A stretch of DNA of 19,388 bases, taken from the NCBI GenBank assembly GCA_027943245.1, contig JANDJZ010000758.1, positions 1 to 19,388 of the forward strand, read 5' to 3'. Shown here one piece after another: positions 8,470 to 17,510 of the stretch (positions are counted from its first letter, which is position 1; each line of letters starts with the position of its first letter). This DNA comes from Acanthamoeba sp. SK_2022b (Eukaryota > Discosea > Longamoebia > Acanthamoebidae). The notes under the pieces are model-generated. The model saw only the letters and a program-made list of their open reading frames with translations. It ran no database searches and was not told the origin of the DNA. A program made the position numbers and the translations under genes.

Positions 8470-8968
8470 GTGTAGGATTTCAATGCCAAGCATGGACTTG
8501 GTAGTGCCCAGGTTGGTCATGTCAAACTTAGCTGCTAGGACCACTTTGTTAGACTGCAACAGGCTCTTGCTGGCAATAATTGTGCAGTCCTCAACATACA
8601 GTGATATAAATGTGATGGCCTCACTGGTGCAGTGGACATAGATGCAAGGGTCCATTGTGGTGAAGGTGATCATTGATATCCTTGTTCCACACATGGGGCA
8701 CCTGCTTCACCCCATGAAGGCTCTTCTGCAGAAGGCATACCTTGTTAGGGTATCTGGTGGAGACAAAGCCTTCATGCTGATGAATGTATATCTATTCTGC
8801 AAGCTGTGCATGTAGGAATGTGGATTTGACATCAATGGCATGTATGTACAAGCCTCTAGCCAGTTGGTGAGCGACCACTGGTTGTCTGGCCCATGTTGTC
8901 ACTGAAGACCTGGGAATATCCTGTCACCACAAGATGCGCCTTCTCATGATCAGCACTGCCATCAGTGA
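8470..8968 (-). pseudogene. Ty1/copia reverse transcriptase remnant
   Basis: Read on the minus strand in three frames: DGSADHEKAHLVVTGYSQVF (8968-8900), then HAIDVKSTFLHAQLAE with a stop codon, IYIHQHEGFV, NKVCLLQKSLHGVKQVPHVW (about 8865-8690), then after a frame change DPCIYVHCTSEAITFISLYV, ED, CTIIASKSLLQ, AAKFDMTNLGTTKSMLGIEI (8665-8480). The order K-A-x-L-V..G-Y-S-Q, D-V-K-x-x-F-L-H, K-S-L-x-G-x-K-Q, Y-V-x-D-D and L-G-x-E-I is that of copia pol. The catalytic YVDD is YVED here. It has at least two frame breaks and one stop and is cut by the hairpin repeat on one side and by the terminal-repeat element at 8969 on the other. It is a dead element. Confidence 0.85.
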
Positions 8969-9135
8969 AACTGAGTGTTCAGGAAAATGAGACAGTGACT
9001 CATTTTCTGTAGACAGCACCTGTCTGGGAAGGTGTCATAAATGTCTACAACTGCATTACTCGAAGATGACTGTTGAAAACTGTTGTTGAGACATTTTGAG
9101 AAGGGGCAGTGTCTCATTTTCCTGAACACTCAGTT
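8969..9135. mobile_element. 167-bp terminal-inverted-repeat element (MITE-like) with GTGA target duplication
   Basis: Left end AACTGAGTGTTCAGG and right end CCTGAACACTCAGTT are perfect inverted repeats. The perfect pairing runs for about 26 bases with weaker similarity beyond. The element is flanked on both sides by GTGA (8965-8968 and 9136-9139), a probable 4-bp target-site duplication. No open frame inside, so it would need a transposase in trans. Partial copies of its ends lie at 6494-6555 and 6868-6893. Confidence 0.8.
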
Positions 9136-9139
9136 GTGA

Positions 9140-9486
9140 AGAGGTTGCACTTGTATATCCAGTAGGTATCAACAGCATGTTGAGGTTATGGTTGTCTTGG
9201 GAGCAATGTTGACTGTCATCAACAAAGTGACAGGGACCAGTCCACCACCCTCTGCAAGTGGCTTAAGTGACCACTGTTGGCCCTGATAGCTACCTGTGGG
9301 TGTAGCCAACTCCTGGGCAGGACAGCTACTATGGTATGCTTGGAATGTTTGGTGCTGCGCAAAAACTGGGAATCTGCTCAGACCAGAAAGGAAGTGTGAA
9401 TGGCGGTCAATGCACAAAACGCGTAGAGGAACAGCAGCCTACACATGATGGCGTGAAGCGGACTCTACAAGTACGGTTTGAGGAGG
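9140..9486. other. Edge of the repeat block and upstream region of the secreted protein gene
   Basis: A minus-strand open frame (9169-9417; SYQGQQWSLKP, LVPVTLLMTV) has no motif. Its position just upstream of the copia RT remnant would fit the variable linker before the RT domain, but this cannot be shown. Around 9400 the composition returns to that of the host genes; the promoter of the gene at 9487 should lie here. Confidence 0.35.
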
Positions 9487-11002
9487 ATGCTCCAACCTCG
9501 ACAAGATGGTACGCTCCGGTGGCTTGGTCTGCTTGCGCTCTGGGGAACTCTTCTTGGTGTAGCGGGAGGTCAACAAACCTACGTAGACGCAATCAGTTGG
9601 GCAGAGCCATCGTGCTTTGGTACAGTGTACGTTCTCATTCCGTACCTGGTGAACTCCGCTTACAGGAGGAGTGATACAGATGCACAACTTCGGTGCAGAT
9701 CTCCATCAACCTCAAGAACGGCGCCACTACGTTCAACCAGACGTGGACCCACTTCCAGCGAAACTCCAATTCAACGACGCGCACGTTGAGCAATCCCTTA
9801 GTGGTTTCCATCTTCACGGCAACGCCTTACCTAGGTATCAGCAGCCTTTGTCTGTTTTTGGTGCTCGGGTCAGCTCGTGGGGCTTACCAAGCTTCAAAGG
9901 GGTGACCCTGAGCCGTGCTGATACACTATACAACGCCTACGAGGGGTTTGAAGAGGACGAAGAATGCCTTTTGAGCAAGGTACACCGCCCATTGCTTGGA
10001 AGAGAAAGATGTACAAGTTTGACCGTGCTGGTTCCACCAGGGGGGAGTTTGCTATGACAACAGCACCAGGCCTCCTCCTACGGCGGACGGCTCGGAGCAG
10101 TACGTGCTCTGTTGCCTGGGCTACGCTGCCCGAAGAAACGGCCAGCATTGCCTACGCTACGACTACTCGGTGCCCTACAGCTTATTCACTATCTCGGCGA
10201 TCAGCTACTCGGGCCTAGTGAGCGTAAACGTTACCAGCAACCAGAACCAGTCCACCCTTCGCCTGACGCAGCTGAACTACATCGATCAGAAACCCTCGGT
10301 CACGGTACCTTGTGTCTCTTGATCATGATCTTGCCTCCTTTTTGCTCACGTTGTCCGCCATGTACCAACCGGCACCAGGGCTTCCTGTCGTGGTCTGCCT
10401 TCTACAACAACCCGGTGCCGTCTCAACAACAGCTGCTCATACTATCGGGCAATAGCAGCGGGGCCAGTGTCTGGCGGTACGGCACGTTCGCTCGGATGAG
10501 ATCGCGTTACCTAAGTTGGAGAGCCAATCTAAAGCTCCCTCGCTCGTTAACGCGCGCAGTAACTGGTTCTGGTCGTACAAGCAAGCGCTGTCGTTCGGCA
10601 TCGGCATCAGCGCCGATACGTGGAAGGCTCAGGCGACGTGCAGCCAGAGTCTCAACGCCCTCACTTCTGTGGGCCAGCAGACGTAAGCTCCTGGACCCTG
10701 CTCCGCTTTGCCCGGTGTCGCTAGCTCACCCGACAAGGCGCACACTGGCCAGCGACCAGTTTGCGGAGCTGAAGCAGAAGACGCTAGACCAGGTGTTCCC
10801 CGTCGTTGACTGGACGGGCTTTGCCTTCGTCCCCGGAGTCGGAGCCAAGTACACGTTGCCCTCACGCCTGCTACTTCCGGACGGGCCTTTTGTTTTGACA
10901 TGCACGTCTGGCCTCCGCAGGTCAATGCTGCTCGTGCCGGGAATCGCCGCCACCAACGTCGTGCTGCAGATCGACAATGTGAAAGTAGTAGCTTTGTCTT
11001 AA
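9487..11002 (+). CDS. Secreted protein of unknown function, 8 exons
   Basis: Model: 9487-9648, 9699-9800, 9842-9979, 10041-10304, 10379-10485, 10560-10682, 10738-10848, 10921-11002; 362 aa. Phases agree from the second exon on; the first donor could also be at 9625. The N-terminus is a signal peptide: MLQPRQDGTLRW, then LGLLALWGTLLGVAGG, followed by mature QQTYVDA. Later landmarks are NQTWTHF, YNAYEGFEEDEECLL, GGVCYDNST, YVLCCLGY, QHCLRYDYSVPY, VNVTSNQNQST, GFLSWSAFYNNPVP, NWFWSYKQALSFGIGIS and the C-terminal VVLQIDNVKVVALS. There are several N-x-S/T sites and about eight cysteines, and no membrane segment after the signal. The end is beta-rich in the manner of extracellular carbohydrate-binding modules, but I recognise no family. 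It probably acts at the cell surface, in the cyst wall or in the secretion. The gene borders the repeat block but has host-like base composition. Confidence 0.7.
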
Positions 11003-11406
11003 ATGACAGCGAATCGCCTCTCTGGGTTGTTGCCGCCTCGCGAGCTGAGATGGCGACAACACACGTTGCATGGCCAACAATTGCATCGAGTGCTGGAAGC
11101 ACAAGGGAGCGGGGTAGTCCCCGAGCAGGTGGTGGCACCTGTGTGCCGGCAATTGTGCAGACATACAGCGGAATGGCCCACCCAATGGGGAGGGACACGC
11201 GCGCGAGGGGGGGGGGGAAGGCCGAGATAAGAGGGAGGTGGGCCACCCATTTCTTTCTTTCCCACTCCTTCCTCGTGACCTCGCGCGCTGCAACAGGGCG
11301 GCGGTGCCGCCCAGCCGTCGATCTCTCGTCTCTTCCACACCCTCTCCTCGCTCTGCCGCACAAGCACACAAGGCTTGGCGAGCGTTGTAGGTGGTCTCTC
11401 AACAAG
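11003..11406. other. Intergenic region upstream of the cyclin gene
   Basis: GC-rich, with a G-run near 11207-11217 and a pyrimidine-rich stretch (11250-11350) before the cyclin start codon. Presumed to hold the cyclin promoter and 5' leader; no clear TATA element. Confidence 0.4.
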
Positions 11407-13125
11407 ATGGACCCGCGCAAGAGGAAGCGAGTCGCCTCGGTGGGTGGATCATCGTCGTCAGCAGAGGCCAGCCCCGGGATGGTTCCCTCCCCGTATGCTG
11501 CCTCCTCTCCCTCTTCCACATCTCCTTCTGCATCTTCCCATTCCACTTCCACATCGCCCTACTCTCCCTCTCCTTCCTATCATCTTCCTCAATTTCTCGC
11601 ATCTTCGCCCGACCTCGATGTCTCCCCCATGCATCGAGATGGTGGGCAAGATTCTTCGTTCCGCGATTCGAGCATGGATGCCTCCTTCTCGTCCATTGCA
11701 AGCGAGGACGAGCATCACAGTGCCTCACCCTCGCTCACTCTTAGCTGCGGCGAGAGGTCGCTGAATGCTACACTACCCGAGGACGGTCGTTACGCGAGCG
11801 GCCAGGTGACGCCCAGCGAGCTATGCAACGATGACAGCCTATCGCAATCCACTTGGGGTGAGGATTCAACAGAGGGCTTTGAGCCTTCGCCATCTTCATC
11901 CTTGTCCTCTTCGATGTCCTCTCTCTCGTCGAGTCACTCGTTCTTGGAAGATCTGAGTGTACTCGGGTCGGTCCTCTCCGATGACATCTACCAAGAGGTT
12001 CGACGAAAGGAGCGAGAAGCGCCCCCGCTCCAGATCGATCAAGAGTACCACACTACGCGACCCATTCTCGTCGATTGGATGCTTGACGTGGGCGATTACT
12101 TCGGCTTTCACGGAGCCACCACGCATCTGGCTGTCGCCTATCTCGATCGCATGCTCTCGATCATGTCCATCGAGCGCAACAAGCTGCAGCTTGTCGCTAC
12201 GGCGTGTCTGCTCATCGCTGGTACGCTCAAACGAAAAGCAATAGCACATTCTTACTAGGATTAGGTTCATCGAGCAAGATCGCTTGACATCTTTCCTCTT
12301 GCCGCGTAACAGCCAAGCTCGAGGAGATTCCCAACAAGGTGCCCACCGTGACCGACTTCAACGACCGTACGTTGAACACCTACTCAGACGAACTCATCCG
12401 GACCTGCGAGCGCGTCGTGCTCAATCACCTGGGATGGAACCTGGTACTCCACAACGGCCTTTCATGACTCTCTTAGCTAAGAGACCTGAGCCTGTCGAGA
12501 GCGTACTCTGACCGCTGAGTGTGCTTTGATCGTCTGTTCTGCATTCAGTTGCTCACGACGCCGCGCAGCATGCTTGACTTTTTCCTGGCCGAGGCTTCGT
12601 GTGTGAACTACGACGACCTCATTCGAGGCGTGCCGCTTTCCTACAGCAGGTCGAGGGAGGTGGAGGAATGGGCTATCGCTACTGCCCATTCCGTTATGAC
12701 CATGATCGTGCTAGGTTCGTCCCTCCACCCACATGCCTTCTCGAAAGTCGAGTGGAGCCACGCCGCATACCGGCTTGTGTCTCTGAGCTTGGGCTCACGC
12801 CTTATTCTCTTTGCTTCTTGCAGATCACCAGTTTTTGCAATTCCGACCATCAATTTTGGCTGCCGTTTGCCTGGCCGTGGCCCGCAGACAGGCTCGTATC
12901 GAGCCCCTGTGGCCCCCGCGGCTGGAACGCAAGACGGGCTATACTCTTGATGAGATGGCGGAGTGCTTCCACTTTACCTGGACGTACGTTCTGCCTCGTT
13001 GCAGCGCCTGCTCTCTCGCGCCAGGAGCTTACCTTGACTTTGTTCTCGTGCTCTGTGCACGCAGCATGCAAGAGAGTTCCCTCGCGAGGCAGGCAGGAAT
13101 GGCACAAGAGGCTATGGAGACGTGA
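11407..13125 (+). CDS. Cyclin (cyclin N and C boxes), 5 exons
   Basis: Model: 11407-12220, 12313-12443, 12549-12714, 12824-12983, 13065-13125; introns of 81-109 bases, all GT-AG with consistent phase, 443 aa. The first 190 residues are a Ser/Pro/Thr-rich disordered tail after MDPRKRKRV, a likely nuclear localisation signal. The cyclin N box starts near residue 192: DIYQEVRRKE, RPILVDWMLDVGDYF, AVAYLDRML, LQLVATACLLIA joined to AKLEEI, then DELIRTCERVVLNHLGWNL. The cyclin C box follows with TTPRSMLDFFL and QFRPSILAAVCLAVARR. R-x-I-L-V-D-W and K-L-E-E are the residues that contact the cyclin-dependent kinase. The usual MR before the ILVDW motif is TR here. The box is of the A/B/D class; I cannot assign a subfamily. 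The short last exon (QESSLARQAG, QEAMET) is the least certain part. Confidence 0.88.
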
Positions 13126-13579
13126 AGCGAACGAGATGGAGAAGCAACTCCACGAAGAACAGAGAGATCACGCGAAGCTCGCGAGAACACGAAAACAAAA
13201 AAAAAACTACAAAAACAGAGAAAGAGAGACGACTACGACGACGAAAGCAAACGAATCGAGAAACAAAAAGAAACGAGACGAGTGTACTATACTTGCCGTC
13301 GCGCAGCGAGATGCGCCGGCAGCAAAGGAGGGCCCATGAAGTTGAGCTCTCACAAAACGTCATCTTCCCGCCCAGCGTTTGGCCTGAAGACACGAGAAAG
13401 AGGAAAAGAAACCAATCCACAAACAACACAAATACACAAACCGCTCCCGACCTTTTTTAACATGTGACCGAGTGTGTACGATCTGGATTTTTGTTTTGTT
13501 TTCTTTAGTACATGGCGAGAGAGAGAGAGAGAGAATGAATCCCACACAATCGGACACCTGCTCGGGTCTTCGGAGACGC
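13126..13579. other. 3' regions of two convergent genes; no gene seen
   Basis: Lies between the stop codons of the cyclin (plus) and the EF-hand gene (minus). It is purine-rich on the plus strand up to about 13450 (long A and GA runs), with a (GA)n at about 13516-13534. Presumed to hold the two 3' untranslated regions and polyadenylation sites. Confidence 0.45.
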
Positions 13580-14244
13580 TTAGTCCTCAGAGTACATGAG
13601 CTGGGCGAACGAGTTGTAGTCGACGTTGCCGGCGCCATCCGCAAAGTTGGAAGCCTCGGCAAGGAATTCCTCCACCTGCAATGCAGGCAGCACACCGCAC
13701 ATCACACAACCGCGTTAACGGAGTGCAAACGTCTCATGTAAACACAGATGGGAGACACCAGAGAGTTTGCTCTATGCCCAACACACACACCCCTTGGCGA
13801 CGAGTAGACAAGAATGCAAGGAATAAATAGAAAGGTATTGATGATAATAGTAAAAGAAAAAGAAAAATAATAATAATAAGAAAGAAGAATAAAAAGAGAG
13901 GGCAGGCCGTACGTCCTGGTAGCCCATGGCCTCGCCTGACCGCTGCACAATCTCACGCAACTTGTCCTGCGACGCCGACCACCACCGTAAGATGATGAAG
14001 GTGATGATTGGAGGAGAGTTTTTGGTTTTACAAAACAGAAGAGGGCTGTGAGGGCCAACGTACGAGGTGAATAGAGCCCGTTCGCTCTTCGTCGAAGTAG
14101 AAGAAAGCCTCCTGGAGCTGCTCGGTCTTGTTACGGTCTCCCTGCGAATGGATACCATTTGTTTACTTGAGTCAAAATAGCCACTTATGTGCGACGGCCT
14201 TGACCAGCCGCAGTGGTCAGTCAATAAGATGCTTGCCGTACCAT
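13580..14244 (-). CDS. Single-lobe EF-hand protein, probable small class I myosin light chain
   Basis: Model: complement of 13580-13675, 13913-13966, 14064-14141, 14242-14244; all phase 0, 76 aa. The first exon is the ATG alone, followed by GTACGG. The protein has one pair of EF-hand helices: QLQEAFFYFDEERTGSIHL, DKLREIVQRSGEAMGYQD, VEEFLAEASNFADGAGNVDY, NSFAQLMYSED. This aligns with one lobe of calmodulin or of an essential light chain (EAF..FD..G.I..L..I...GE..).  Loop 1 has Lys in place of the Glu at position 12. Loop 2 has Phe at position 1, Ala at position 5 and Ser at position 12, so neither loop should bind calcium. Dictyostelium has 73-77-residue single-lobe light chains (MlcB, MlcC) for class I myosins, and size and lack of calcium ligands fit. 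The myosin partner is inferred. An alternative is a small calmodulin-like regulator. Confidence 0.78.
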
Positions 14245-14517
14245 GTTGATATGTTAGATTAAATCTGGACACTGGGGCCTCCTTGTCTTGTTGCTCAAAC
14301 GGACTTAGGCAAATGAGGTGCTGCGGTAGCGCGCCACCTTAAGAATTTCAAATAGAAAATACAAAAATAAAACTGGATTGTTCATCTGCGCGGATTCTCC
14401 ATCCCTACACTTCATGGGCTTCTCCATCCCTACACTTCATATCTGTGCGCTGCACTTCATGGCGTGTCCACGCAAAGTTCAGGCGTTTGATTTTCTTGAA
14501 GGAGGGAAAGATTTAAT
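14245..14517. other. Region between the EF-hand gene start and the tim9 stop
   Basis: Contains the upstream region of the EF-hand gene and the 3' region of tim9 (both minus strand, same direction, 273 bases apart). A 25-base tandem repeat lies at 14395-14440. Confidence 0.4.
14395..14440. repeat. Two-copy 25-base tandem repeat
   Basis: TTCTCCATCCCTACACTTCA(T) at 14395-14415 and again at 14420-14440, spaced by GGGC. A partial third CACTTCATGG occurs at about 14454. Confidence 0.8.
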
Positions 14518-14775
14518 CTATTGTCGCTGGTTATTGGTGGCCGTCTGATGGTCGACGAAGACGCGTTGAAATCGGGTACTAAATTGGGTGAACTTTTCCA
14601 CACATCGCTGCACGCAGGCCTCCTCGCTCTGTAGGAGCGCATTCGATTTGAAATCGCCCACGCACTGCGTGAAGCAAGTGTCCGCCAGTCGGTTGAAGTG
14701 AGTGATTATGTCCTCCATCTGCATGCGTTCCATCATCTGATTGATTGAGGCCTCATCATCCTTCGACATCCGCAT
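14518..14775 (-). CDS. tim9: Mitochondrial small Tim chaperone Tim9
   Basis: An intronless 85-residue frame. Twin C-x3-C motifs at residues 34-38 (CFTQC) and 54-58 (CVQRC) are separated by 15 residues, which is the small Tim hallmark. The surroundings ITHFNRLADTCFTQCVGDF, then EEACVQRCVEKFTQFSTRF, match Tim9 rather than Tim8, Tim10 or Tim13 (CF-x-x-CV-x-DF, L-x-x-x-E, EKF). Tim9 pairs with Tim10 in a hexamer that escorts hydrophobic carrier proteins across the mitochondrial intermembrane space; the cysteines form two intramolecular disulfides after import by the Mia40 relay. Length is normal for the family. Start: ATG at 14775 or, two codons on, ATG at 14769 (MSKDDE). It lies head to head with the gamma-butyrobetaine dioxygenase gene at 15128. 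Confidence 0.92.
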   Translation of the reverse strand: MRMSKDDEASINQMMERMQMEDIITHFNRLADTCFTQCVGDFKSNALLQSEEACVQRCVEKFTQFSTRFQRVFVDHQTATNNQRQ

Positions 14776-15127
14776 CTTTTTCGTTTTGTTGTGAATGAAA
14801 ATAACCTTTGGTTTTCAATTCTTTTCTTTTCCTGCAAACCATTTTTTTTGCACACGAACGGCATGAAGTGCAGCGGTCGTGGCGTGGTAGCGCTTACCAG
14901 AGCGAGGGCGCTGGGTGGTGCCGCGGCATCGAACCTCCTTCGTGGCTGCTCTAGCCCCAATCTATTTTCCTCTGTTCGAGGTGCTCCAGATCTCCCTCCC
15001 TCTTTTTTATTTTTTTTCCAATATTTTTTGCAAGACCAAACGCACTTTGCTGCTGTGGTCTTTATTTTATTTTTAAGTATTAAAAGGTAAATCCACAAAA
15101 TAATAATAAAAATAATAATCAATTGAC
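14776..15127. promoter_or_regulatory. Shared upstream region of divergent tim9 and the dioxygenase gene
   Basis: 352 bases between the two start codons. AT-rich ends (T-runs at 15005-15035 containing CCAAT at about 15017; AT-rich up to 15120) surround a GC-rich core at about 14870-14960. A TATTAAAAGG at about 15077 could be a weak TATA-like element for the plus-strand gene. The promoter function is inferred from position. Confidence 0.5.
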
Positions 15128-16768
15128 ATGAATCTGTCAGTGGGAGCACTGCCATTCCCGGTTTCGCTCCGCTCCGGGAGCTTGTTGGCGAGGCGTTCAG
15201 TGGCTACGCAGGCGCCACACGAGAGCGCCCACGCTCGATCGGTCGCCGCCGTGCACGCCGTACGTCGACCACTCCAGACTTCACAATCACGCACTCACGA
15301 TCACGCACGCACACGTCACATGCACACAGAGGGATGGTCACGTCGTTGAAGTGCAATGGAGCGATGGCCGCGCGAGCCCGGTAGCCCCTCCCCCGAACGT
15401 TGATTGCGGCCGTGCGTGCATATCTCTCTCTCTCTCTCTCTCACCGCCGACGGGGCCTCCCGCTTGCCGTGTGAGCACAGTTCCACCACACGTGGCTGCG
15501 CCACAACTGCCAGTGCCCCAAGTGCGTCGACAGCAGCTCGGGCCAGAAGCTCATCTCCGTCCTCGACTTCCCGCCGCGCCCCGCGCCTCGCAGCGTCGGC
15601 CTGTACACCAGCTCAACCCCCCCCCCAATCATGCGTGCCAAGCATTCTCACCCACGTGCCTGGCGTGGCGTGGCGTGGCATGGCGCCAGGGAGGGCGGGC
15701 AGGTGGTGGTCCGGTGGAAGGACGGGCACGTGAGCCCGTTCCCGCAGGAGTTCCTGCGCCGCCACGCCTACGACCAGCAGTCGCGGAGCGAGCGGCGGGC
15801 GATGCGGCGGGCGGCCGTGCCGTGGACGCCGGAAACGCTCCTCTCCGAATCCGTCGCGCTCGAGCTCAACTACGCCGACCTCATGACCAACGACCAAGGT
15901 TCGGCGTGTGCGCGTGCATGCGTGGTGCCACGTCATTGCGCCTTCTTAAACGGAGAGCTGGGGAACGGGTGGCAGTGGTGTGGCAGTGGCTGCAGCAGCT
16001 GCTCAAGTTCGGCTACTGCCTCATCCGGGGCGTGCCCCAGCAGGAGGGCGAGGTCGCCCGCGTGGCGCAGCGCATGGGCCAGCTCAGGGACACCATCTAC
16101 GGCCCGACGTGGGACGTGAAGAGCGTCGAGAACGCGGCCAACATCGCCTACTCGTCGCTCCCCATTCCGCCGCACATGGACCTCATGTGCGAGCCCCGCC
16201 ACACGCGCACACGCACATACACATACACACACGCACGCACGCACGCACGCACGCACGCACACAACAACAACTCACTCGTTCGTGTGCTCAGGTACTACGA
16301 GGTCCCGCCCGGCTATCAGTTCCTGCACTGCCTGGTCAACCAAGCTGAGGGCGGCGCCAACATTTTTCTGGACACGATGCAGGTGAGCCCTCCCCTGCTG
16401 GGCTCTCTTTCGCTCTTTTGCATTCCTCGCATGCCTGCGCACTGAACGCGCGCTCACACGCGTGGCTCTTTCTCGATGAAGGTGGCCAAAGTGCTGAGGG
16501 AGCGGGACGAACGGGCGTTCCACATGCTGGCGACCACGCCCGCCACCTTCCACTACCAGCGGTCAGGCCACCACTTGGTGCAGCGGTACTGCTGGCCCCA
16601 CTCTCCTTTGGCCGTGGGCTGTGCCCTCCCCCCCATTCTCCTCCCTCTCCCTCTCCCTCTCACTCGACTATTGACGCGGCAGGCAACCGATCATCGAGCT
16701 CGACCAGGAGACCGGCCACGTCAGCGCCTTCCGCTACGCGCCCACGTTTGAAGGTGCACACGCCATCG

Positions 16769-16837
<69 letters not shown>

Positions 16838-17154
16838 ACACTGAACGCAACGACGCAACAACGACACAATTGGCAGGGCCGTTGGACATTGCGGGCGAGG
16901 AGGTGGAGGAATACTACGCGGCCTATCGGGAGCTGGTGCGGATCATCAACCAAGAGGCCGACCTCCACCTGTGGCGGCGGCCCGAGGAGGGCGACCTCGT
17001 GTGCTTTGACAACCGTCGCATCCTCCACGCCCGCACCGCCTTTTCCAACGGCAACCGCCACCTTCAGGGCACGTACGTGGACTGGGACGCCTTCTTGGAC
17101 CGCTACCGCGTGCTCCAGGGCCAGTTCGCCCCGACCGAGGCTATTCCTCAGTAA
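15128..17154 (+). CDS. Gamma-butyrobetaine dioxygenase, mitochondrial-type, 9 exons
   Basis: Model: 15128-15259, 15330-15380, 15481-15602, 15690-15898, 15976-16186, 16292-16382, 16482-16585, 16683-16753, 16877-17154; all GT-AG and phase-consistent, 422 aa. Exon 1 is an Arg/Ser/Ala-rich presequence (SLRSGSLLARRSVATQ) fitting mitochondrial import. The N-terminal domain follows: VEVQWSDGRASP, HTWLRHNCQCPKC (zinc site C71-x-C73-x2-C76), VVVRWKDGHVSPF. The 2-oxoglutarate/Fe(II) domain has H238-x-D240 (PPHMDLMYYEVPPG), FLHCLVNQAEGGANIFLDT, and the distal H381 and R391 in RRILHARTAF and GNRHLQGTYVDWD. The ending with NRHLQG-x-YVDWD points to gamma-butyrobetaine hydroxylase rather than trimethyllysine hydroxylase. 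The enzyme makes L-carnitine from gamma-butyrobetaine with O2 and 2-oxoglutarate. The animal enzyme is about 387 residues and mostly cytosolic, so the presequence is notable. Several introns carry microsatellites. Confidence 0.9.
15424..15442. repeat. (TC)n tract in dioxygenase intron 2
   Basis: CT dinucleotide run upstream of the GCACAG acceptor at 15480, probably serving as part of the pyrimidine tract. Confidence 0.75.
15660..15684. repeat. GGCGT pentamer repeat in dioxygenase intron 3
   Basis: TGGCG(T) units repeated about five times just before the GCGCCAG acceptor at 15689. Confidence 0.65.
16200..16266. repeat. CA/CGCA microsatellite in dioxygenase intron 5
   Basis: Mixed (CA)n, (CGCA)n tract that fills most of the intron between 16187 and 16291. 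Confidence 0.8.
16771..16834. repeat. (CA)n microsatellite in dioxygenase intron 8
   Basis: About 32 perfect CA units within the intron 16754-16876. Confidence 0.9.
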
Positions 17155-17510
17155 TCCACCATTAAAGAAATGCGCTGGAGTGATGAGTGGTGAGGGGGGG
17201 GTTGGGTCTTATCCTTATCGGAGTGTACAGGACGACGATGAATGGACCAAAGGCGCATCTAGTTGTCTGTTATTGGTGCGACGGTCGCAGGCGCGCGTTG
17301 TCAAGTGTAATTGGCGCCGAGATGCGCTTGGAGATTGGCTATGAGAAAATATCCTGTGTGTTGGGAATTGGTGTCGACGCGATCGTGTGTTGAGCGTCTC
17401 TCGGCAGCACACGAATACAAACGCACAGCCACAAGCCGGTGAGCAAGAAAGACAACCAAAGCAAAGAAGAAGGCGACGAAGAAGAGGAACAAACAAACAA
17501 CCAAACAAAG
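17155..17510. other. Intergenic region, tandem genes
   Basis: Follows the dioxygenase stop (ATTAAAGAAATG at about 17160 could serve polyadenylation). The last 100 bases become A-rich (CAAACAAACAACCAAACAAAG), looking like a 5' leader of the next gene. An in-frame open stretch reaches back to 17439 without an ATG, so an upstream non-coding or coding exon cannot be excluded. Confidence 0.45.

Noticed and set aside
10629..11552. 307-codon minus-strand frame across the end of the secreted protein gene and the cyclin start
   Set aside because: It overlaps two well-supported plus-strand genes and has no recognisable domain.
11399..11764. Several overlapping frames of 75-130 codons on both strands within cyclin exon 1
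   Set aside because: GC-rich Ser/Pro codons keep the other frames open; only the cyclin frame leads into the cyclin boxes with correct splice phase.
14868..14965. Possible tRNA gene on either strand (GGCATCGAACC resembles a reverse B box, GGCGTGGTAGCGC resembles a D arm)
   Set aside because: The stretches around ATCGAACC do not form a T stem, and the boxes are in the wrong order for a minus-strand tRNA.
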